In this document: positions 57,125 to 64,000 of the stretch, in pieces
Layout: each line of letters opens with the position of its first letter
Numbering within the stretch: the stretch's first letter is position 1
NCBI GenBank assembly: GCA_026874595.1
Contig: CM049316.1
Coordinates: 14,263,839 to 14,327,838, forward strand
Direction of reading: 5' to 3'
DNA: 64,000 bases
Origin: Sipunculus nudus
Taxonomy: Eukaryota; Annelida; Sipuncula; Golfingiida; Sipunculidae
Notes under the pieces: model-generated
Seen by the model: only the letters and a program-made list of their open reading frames with translations
What the model was told of the DNA's origin: nothing
The model's database searches: none
Position numbers and translations under genes: made by a program

Positions 57125-59360
57125 TCACCCTTAAGAAAAATACTCCATATATAGAATACATCAACAGATATAACGTTATTTCGGTAACCGAATACAGCAG
57201 GAACTGCCGCAACTGTCATCCCCAAATTATTTAGTAATATTGATCACTGGACTGGTATGTTTTTATGTAAGCTATAGGTTGTCCTAACTTTTGCAAGCCA
57301 AAAAAATATAACTCATTTCATCCCATGGCTTATTCTTTTGAGATGATAGATAAGTAGATGAGGTGAGCTGAATTATTATAAGATTTGTCTCTACTTCATT
57401 TTAACTTTGCTGATCACAAGTGTTTGTATTCATAATGTTATGACCAATATTCAGCATATTAATCCCATGACTGGTAAGTCAGTGTTAGTTGTAAGTATGG
57501 CCACTTACGCTGACTTGAGTCAGTTCTTCCTATGAAAGTCAGGAAATAAAAAGAGATGGCTTCTATGTGAGGGATAGCATAAACTTATATTCGCTTATTG
57601 TTGTATTTAATTTTTTATTTTACCTACGATTTGTAATGTGCTTTACCAAACATTGATCATGTGACTTTTACGAGTATATAAACTACAGATGGCACCATTA
57701 ATGTTTACCTATCTTGTGCGAGCAAAACCGGTACATTTCAGGTTTTATTTTCTGAATGGAAAGAAATTTAATCTATATGTAGCTTACCGATTATAATGGA
57801 CTAGAGCTGAAATGGCATTTCTTAGTTCACTCTCTATTGTTCCATCATTATCCCGATTATGAACAATGAAAAAAAAGTAAGACTTTTTTTCTTTTTATGA
57901 ATAACAGACTGCAATTATCAGTGTGATATATATCAAGGCACAATTTCAATCCGGTAAAGTTGGTTGACACTGGACTGCTAGGGTCTTGTTTGAAAAATAA
58001 TCCCTGAACTCCTGATTCAAAGCAGTTTAGAATTAAATTAGATTTGTTCAATTTCAACAACTGATTTTATTTATTTGGGCTTATCACTAGCATTTACTGG
58101 ACTTTTGTAAAACATAAAACCGGAACAGGATGAGTTATTGCACTTACTGGCTTTATAGCAAACTGGTTTATATTCTCGTTAAAACACTGTTTGTCCCACG
58201 ATTCAAATAAACATCTGGTTTCCGTTATGGAATGATATTGATTTAGAAATCTCTCTCCTGTCTGAAATGTTAACAGTATAAAACATAGGCAACTCAGAAT
58301 GAATAAATTACAGCTCTGCCTCACCATTAGTCCTGCAATTAGTCTTGACACAAAAGCAAACTGCAATATCTATCATTTATTTATGGTGCCAACCAAGCAA
58401 CATGTTGTAGATACATTTACTGCTCTTGCCTTCATTTTATTTGTTAATTTTGTTAGAATATTTACATGGAAATATTTCAGCAAACAATATAGCCCTCTCT
58501 CAGCCGAATGCTCTTATATATATATCGTGTAAGAAAGCGAATTCGCAAGAAGTGCAGATACGGCGGCCTAGTTTGTTCGTTATCACAAGTGACTTAGGGG
58601 CACCAATATAACAAAAACGTACAAATAAAATATACTGCATAAAATGACTTGTCGCCCTTTTTTTCAAGCGGAGACATGCAAAAAAACATATATTCAAACA
58701 ACTAGCCGAGTACCCGTGCCTGCATACATGTCATGTGTGACATTCGGCTTGCGACATCCGAGTTTTAGTCTACACATCGGCCCCGAAAGCAGCCACGTCG
58801 AATAATTGGGAGGATTTACCAATCAGAATTCAAAAAGTGCGTGGGTATGCGACACAAAAGTACTCAAAAACATCAACCAGGCATTAATGTTTTCTACAGT
58901 CAGTTGGTGGCAATGGGACATATACCGGCTAACTGAAGAACGGAATAACACCTTTCTCTGACCGCGCCCAAATCCACAAATTGTAATTGGGTGCCAGACA
59001 TGATTTTTTTCAGCTAAAAGACTTCAGACTTTATTAATGACTTTATAAAACCAAATTGGTCACGGTTGATCTTATCAGAAATACACCTTGTGTGTTTTTT
59101 TTAATAAATTAGCTATAATTATACAAATTGCTATGATACAGGGTGAAAAAAAGTAATCATATCTTTAGAATTTGGAAAGCTATATACATGTATGACACAC
59201 CAGATGAAAGCTATAAATGTCTACTATCAACTGACATCAAACTTGTTTTAAAACAGGCATTACATAAAATGTTATAACTAAATAATATTTTTATATAACT
59301 GTGTCTTGCAAAATTGCAATTTCGGTGCAAGTATATTTCAAAACAGGCTGATATTTTACC
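57125..59360. other. No gene recognised
   Basis: AT-rich, with short ORFs lacking motifs. Confidence 0.35.
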
Positions 59361-59364
59361 AAAA

Positions 59365-59495
59365 GCTACCACTTTCATACTGCTATCAGGCATTTTTATT
59401 ATCTACACACATGCACCTTTCAAAAAATCATTGATAGCAATTGTCACCTGTTTGGTACCGATGAACCCTCTGGCTGATGTACTATCAGTCTAGAC
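59365..59495 (-). repeat. Dispersed repeat, inverted partner of 56405-56550
   Basis: Reverse-complement match over roughly 130 bp, with conserved blocks in order. Confidence 0.6.
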
Positions 59496-59499
59496 AAGG

Positions 59500-60400
59500 T
59501 ACATTATTTTGATGCCCACCACGTCTACATATAACACAATATTGACATAATTTCTGGCATGTACATAGGTACCTATGGACAAATAGTTATACAAAATATA
59601 AAAATATGAATACATCTGATTTATCTCGTTCTTGTTTACTTAGGCTGACATTGGGAATGGGTTAGGTGAAGGGAACAGTGAGGGCAGCAAGGAGGGGTGG
59701 ATATAGAGAGAAAAGGAGAGGAAAGAGAGGGGATGAAGCATTCAAGAGTACTTAAACACCTGGAAGGTTAGAATCTAAAATATTATTAGATCTATAAAGT
59801 CTGAGAGTAAGAAGTAACCTAGGCCATGGTTGGTTGATATGACTGAAGAAATTGTTGCAAATAATATTTTGAGATCTGACCATGCGTTTCCATTGGTTTC
59901 CTTTTTGATAAGCTGTTGACAGTTCAACAGTATACACATTCGTGTAATGAAATCCCATTTTTTAATAAACCTTTTCTATTTTATGATATGTATACAGTTG
60001 CCATAACGTCCCCACTCTTCAGGTGAAAGGACTTCAGGCGGAAGTGGGGGGGGGGGGGGGGGGGGTTAATGATGTCTCTCTGTCTATATTTTCTTTAATT
60101 ATTAAATTTTATGCTATAGCAATAGAACTATTGTTCACAGTGCCAAGGAGCAAGATGGGGGAAGGGGATGGTGGTAGTTATAACACCCTTGCATATACAT
60201 ACAGGATAATATATTTATTTTCACAGTGGTTACAGGAAAAAAGTTTATTCATAATTATTAAATATTTAAAACAGGCATAAAGATGGAGAAAGCATTTTAA
60301 TTTCCATTCTAATGAGCCATGAGTAACTAACCTTTTTTTCATTTCGTCATTTTTTTCCAGGTTCAAAAATGTTACTGTACATTTACAGTATAACATATAT
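59500..60400. other. No gene recognised; G run
   Basis: Includes a G homopolymer of about 19 at 60047-60065. No motif-bearing ORF. Confidence 0.4.
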
Positions 60401-60404
60401 AAAC

Positions 60405-60405
<1 letters not shown>

Positions 60406-60481
<76 letters not shown>
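60406..60481. repeat. (TA)n microsatellite
   Basis: About 75 bp of TA with one G interruption at 60441. Confidence 0.95.
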
Positions 60482-60484
<3 letters not shown>

Positions 60485-60570
60485 GTGTGAATATTACAGT
60501 TGATTCACATTTCTAAATTGCTCCAACTTTAAAGCTAATTAATCTGGATTATAGTGCCTGTCAACTGAAT

Positions 60571-60730
60571 GGGGGGGGGGGAAGGGAGGCATAGGGGTGT
60601 GTGTGTGTGTGACAGAGAGAGAGAGAGAGAGAGAGAGATATAAGGGGGAGAGAGAAAAAAAGAGAGACAGAGAAAGATAGATAGAGAAAGAAAGAAAGAG
60701 AATGCTAGACTGTCAGAGAGAGAGAGGGGG
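60571..60730. repeat. G run, (GT)n and (GA)n compound microsatellite
   Basis: A G run, then GT, then GA and GAAA words. It explains the serine/leucine-rich minus-strand ORF at 60535-60843. Confidence 0.9.
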
Positions 60731-60734
60731 GCTC

Positions 60735-61480
60735 TCTGGTAATTACTACCTGACCCAGCCAGACCCAGACACTCACAGAGGCGGTAGGCCAGGAGTGAAG
60801 GGGTTATGTTACTGCATATGTAAACAGTCAAGACAGGATGCATGAAAACTTGAATGAAATCTACAGTATTTGATCAATTGGTTTTTAAATTTCAGATTTT
60901 AACAGAATAAATGCTTATGTGTATATGCTGTGAAAATTAAATCCACAGCACTAACAGGAAAAAAAAGTCCACTGTAAATCATTTTAATTACTAGTATCCT
61001 GCATGCTTTTTACAAAGGAGTTATCTGTTATACAATAATTACAGGTTACCAATAGCCAAGAGAGCACTGGCACAAATGATATGAGAGTTTAACTATTTAT
61101 TATAAATTAGTTACAATTATTGGGCCAAATATAATTTCAATTAAAAAAATATTAACAGTATCATCTGAAAATATTTTTTTTAAATAATATAATTGAATTA
61201 TTGATCATTAAAATAATATTATAAAATGCATTCATGAATACATTTTGAAAGTATTTGCACTCGCATTCAGCTACTCTTTCACCTGTATTACTATTTGTAT
61301 TATTTTTTATGCTCAAACTATTGAATTTTTGTATTCATATTCAAATATAATTATAAAATATTCACTTAGTGTCTCGTATTTATTCAGTTTCAGTCAAACA
61401 AAGCTGTTGAGAATCCAGGATATACAAATTCCACGAATTTTATGAATGATCATAAGTACCTGGTTTTATGGCTTTCATTT
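60735..61480. other. No gene recognised
   Basis: AT-rich; ORF 61245-61442 lacks motifs. Confidence 0.35.
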
Positions 61481-61489
61481 ATAAACTAG

Positions 61490-63595
61490 ATGTGTCGGAA
61501 CGACACGAATGCCCCCGCCTGGGGCAAATTAGAAACATTTGTTAAATTTTGTAAAAAAAATTTTAAGTTCAGGAGGTGTCATATGGTCAAAAGTAGGTCA
61601 ACAAGGGCAAAATGCAAACTCGATCTATAACGGGTCATTATCAAGCAACACACAAAAAATCAGGCCAGTATCTGCAGGCATTGTGAAAAAAAGTCCATAC
61701 GTGCATTTTCATAAAAATTTCTGTCTTTCATGAAATATTCTATGTTCAGGATCTGTCATATGGTCAAAAATAAGTCAACTGGGACGAAACGCGAACTTGA
61801 TCTGTAAGTGGCCATTATGCGCCAACAGACCAAACATTAGGCTAGTATCTGTAAGCATTGCATGGCAAAACTAGAATATTAGCAAAAGCTGATAATCAGT
61901 TATAAATTTAAATTGGAGAGGTATGTACTATGTTTCATAACAAAATACCAAATGCTTCCTGAGAAATAAGCTCCTAAGTTTTTTTCTATACTAAGCTCCG
62001 GACCTTGAAAAGTAGGTCAAGATCACCCATTTTTGAACTTGACCAAAATTTTGTAAATATCATGCATTAGCACTGAAGAAATTAAGTTCCTGTGTTGAAT
62101 ACCTTTGGAGATATCCTGCAAAAAAGGCCAAAATTGAAAAATCTGATAAAAATTCATTAAAAAATCAGAAATTGTAGGTGGTGCCACCAAAATTGTGCAG
62201 CACGCACAGACCATCACTCCAAATGATCATAGTAAGTTTTGTGAAAATCCACACAATGGTTCCTGAGATATAAGCTTCTGAGTGTTTTTTGTATAATCAG
62301 CTCTAAAACAAAGAAAATAGGTCAAGGTCACCCATCTTTGCACTTGACCAAGATTTTGTTGATATACATCTTCACTGATGAAATAAAATTCCAACGGTGA
62401 ATCCTTTTAGAGATATCCCGCTCACAAGGCCAAAATTGAAAAATCCGATAAAAATTGATTAAAAAATCAGAAATTGCAGGTGGCGCCACCAAAATTGTGC
62501 AGCACGTACAGACCATCAGTCCCAATGATCATAGTAAGTTTTGTGAAAATCCACACAATGGTTCCCAAGATATAAGCTTCTGAGTATTTTTCTATAATCA
62601 GCTCTAAAATGTAGAAAAATGGGTCAAGGTCACCCATCTTCGAACTTGACTGAGATTTTATCGATATACATCTTCACTGATGAGATAAAATTCCAACCGT
62701 GAATCCTTTTTAGAGAAATCCTGCTCACAAGGTAAAAGTTTACAGACGCGGGCGGACGTCAGACGGACAGACAGACGGACGGACAGACGGACAGCAAGAC
62801 AGACGGACAGACAGACAGCTTGGGTGACGACAATAGCCCATCAGCCTATGAGCTATGAGCTAAAAAGGGCTGTACATGTACATTTGTCATGAAAATTTAT
62901 ATTTTTCATGCAATTTTCTATGTTTAGGAGCCGTAAAACAATCAAAAGTAAGTCAACCGTGACGAAACGCAAACTCGATCTGTAACTGGTCATTATCTGT
63001 CCACACACCAAAAATCAGGCCAATATCTGCAGGCATTGCGAAAAAAAGTCCGTACATGTGTATATTTGTCATGAAAATTTCTATTTTTTCATGAAATTTT
63101 CTAAGTTAAGGAGCCGTTAAATGGTCAAAAGTAGGCCAACTGGGACGAAACGCGATCTCGATCTATATCTGGTCATTATCTACCTACACACCAAAAATCT
63201 GGCCAATATCTGCAGGCATTGCGAAAAAAAGTCCGTACATGTGTATTTGTCATGAAAATTTCTATTTTTCATGAAATTTTCTAAGTTAAGGAGCCGTAAA
63301 ACAGTCAAAAGTAGGTCAACCGGGACGAAACGCGAACTCGATCTGTAACCGGTCATTATCTGCCCACACAACAAAAATCAGCCCAAAATCTGCAGGCATT
63401 GCAAAAAAAAGTCCGTACATGTGTATTTGTCATGAAAATGTCTATTTTTCATGAAATTTTCTAAGTTAAGGAGCCGTAAAACAGTCAAAAGTAGGTCAAC
63501 CGGGACAAAACGCGAACTCGATCTGTAACTGGTCATTATCTGTCCACACACCAAAAATCAGGCTTATATCTGCAGGCATTGCGAAAAAAAGCTTT
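61490..63595 (+). repeat. Composite satellite: ~180-bp repeat interrupted by ~303-bp repeat
   Basis: Type A units (about 180 bp, with TATGGTCAAAAGTAGGTCAA, GGTCATTATC and TCTGCAGGCATTGCG words) lie at 61553-61885 and 62870-63595. Between them are type B units (about 303 bp, with AGGTCAAGGTCACCCATCTT anchors near 62015, 62320 and 62622). These are followed by an ACGG/ACAG tetranucleotide run (62757-62820). The segment before the array contains GATGTGTCGGAACGACACGA, a hairpin-like word. ORFs on the minus strand at 62023-62217 and 62328-62525 are repeat echoes. Confidence 0.8.
62757..62820 (+). repeat. (ACGG/ACAG)n tetranucleotide run
   Basis: Alternating GACGGACA-type words at the right edge of the type B repeats, often seen at the tail of invertebrate retroposed repeats. 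Confidence 0.85.
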
Positions 63596-63599
63596 CTAA

Positions 63600-64000
63600 A
63601 GAAGCTACTGATTTTCGCGCTGCCTTATTTGACCGTTTATGATGCACTTAAACACCAAGTAGTGCACATTGGCCTGTCTGCTTAAAAAACTGCTGATGTG
63701 ACTATCAGCCAAACAAACGCCAGTCAACAAACACTCGACAGGCATCAGGCTCCGCCAAGAAACCACGAGTTGGGCAATTATCTCTGAGTCTGTGGCCTGT
63801 TCAAACGGTCGCCGGGGCGATGAGCTGTCACACAAAACGAAATGAACAACAATGGCTCTGTGTATAACTCGCTTGGCTGGTAAACCGTTTTCTTTCCAGC
63901 ACTGGGTCTAATGTGATTGGACCAAAATACAGTGCTCCCCACTGGTGTAGATATTCAGGATACAAGGTCATAACAAACAGCGCTTACGATATAGGTAGTT
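63600..64000. other. No gene recognised at right edge
   Basis: A slightly GC-richer segment with a minus-strand ORF (63605-63835) of unknown nature. The window ends before context can be judged. Confidence 0.3.

Noticed and set aside
60535..60843. Minus-strand ORF of 102 codons
   Set aside because: Its centre is a GA/GT microsatellite; the remaining residues show no motif.
62023..62525. Two similar minus-strand ORFs as a gene family
   Set aside because: They are equivalent positions of the ~303-bp satellite.

Overview
The window looks like a non-coding or intronic stretch of a marine invertebrate genome, most likely a lophotrochozoan and plausibly a bivalve mollusc. It is AT-rich, with no bacterial-type operons, ribosome-binding sites or dense long ORFs. 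It is full of microsatellites, minisatellites, small inverted-repeat transposons, tRNA-derived repeats and one large LTR retrotransposon. The taxonomic guess is an inference from repeat style and from the retrotransposon type; no host gene identifies the species. I could not recognise any intact host protein-coding gene. One well-formed candidate exon (14902-15051, minus strand) is the best host coding signal.

Layout. 1-1510: a dispersed repeat family in a mixed inverted/direct arrangement (relatives at about 47.9 and 55.0-55.6 kb). 2999-4896: three inverted-repeat (MITE-like) elements lying head to tail. 5.9-12.4 kb: mostly unannotatable, with a duplicated short repeat and a G-rich small element. 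12.4-14.6 kb: a small MITE and a decayed ~26-bp minisatellite split by a hAT-like element. 15999-16454: a 456-bp miniature LTR element (TRIM) with primer-binding site, polypurine tract and target duplication, whose LTRs contain tRNA-spaced A and B boxes. 21.2-22.2 kb: a GA microsatellite and a long hairpin. 26.3-31.4 kb: a 5-kb minisatellite of exactly 59 in-register 84-bp units, each made of four 21-bp monomers. 34.6-37.7 kb: a second minisatellite of about 61 units of 50 bp. Each array contains a block of 20-21 units that has been duplicated.

39238-46070 (minus strand): a complete but heavily mutated 6.8-kb Ty3/gypsy-class LTR retrotransposon. It has two LTRs, a 4-bp target duplication (ATTT), a tRNA-Pro-type primer site and a polypurine tract. 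Its domain order is Gag (coiled coil, CCHC knuckle), protease, integrase (HHCC, DD35E, GPY/F), reverse transcriptase (YIDD), RNase H. Integrase upstream of reverse transcriptase is the Ty1/copia arrangement; within Ty3/gypsy it is known from the Gmr1-like group. The TRIM at 16 kb shares LTR end bases, 4-bp target duplication size, primer tRNA and orientation with it, so the large element's lineage may have mobilised the small one.

46-64 kb: tandem duplications, MITEs (51006-51314; 54433-55013), G-run elements, TA and GA/GT microsatellites, and at 61.5-63.6 kb a composite satellite in which a ~303-bp repeat interrupts a ~180-bp repeat. Little here works together as a gene system. The story is repeat birth, duplication and decay around one autonomous-type retroelement and its possible miniature partner.
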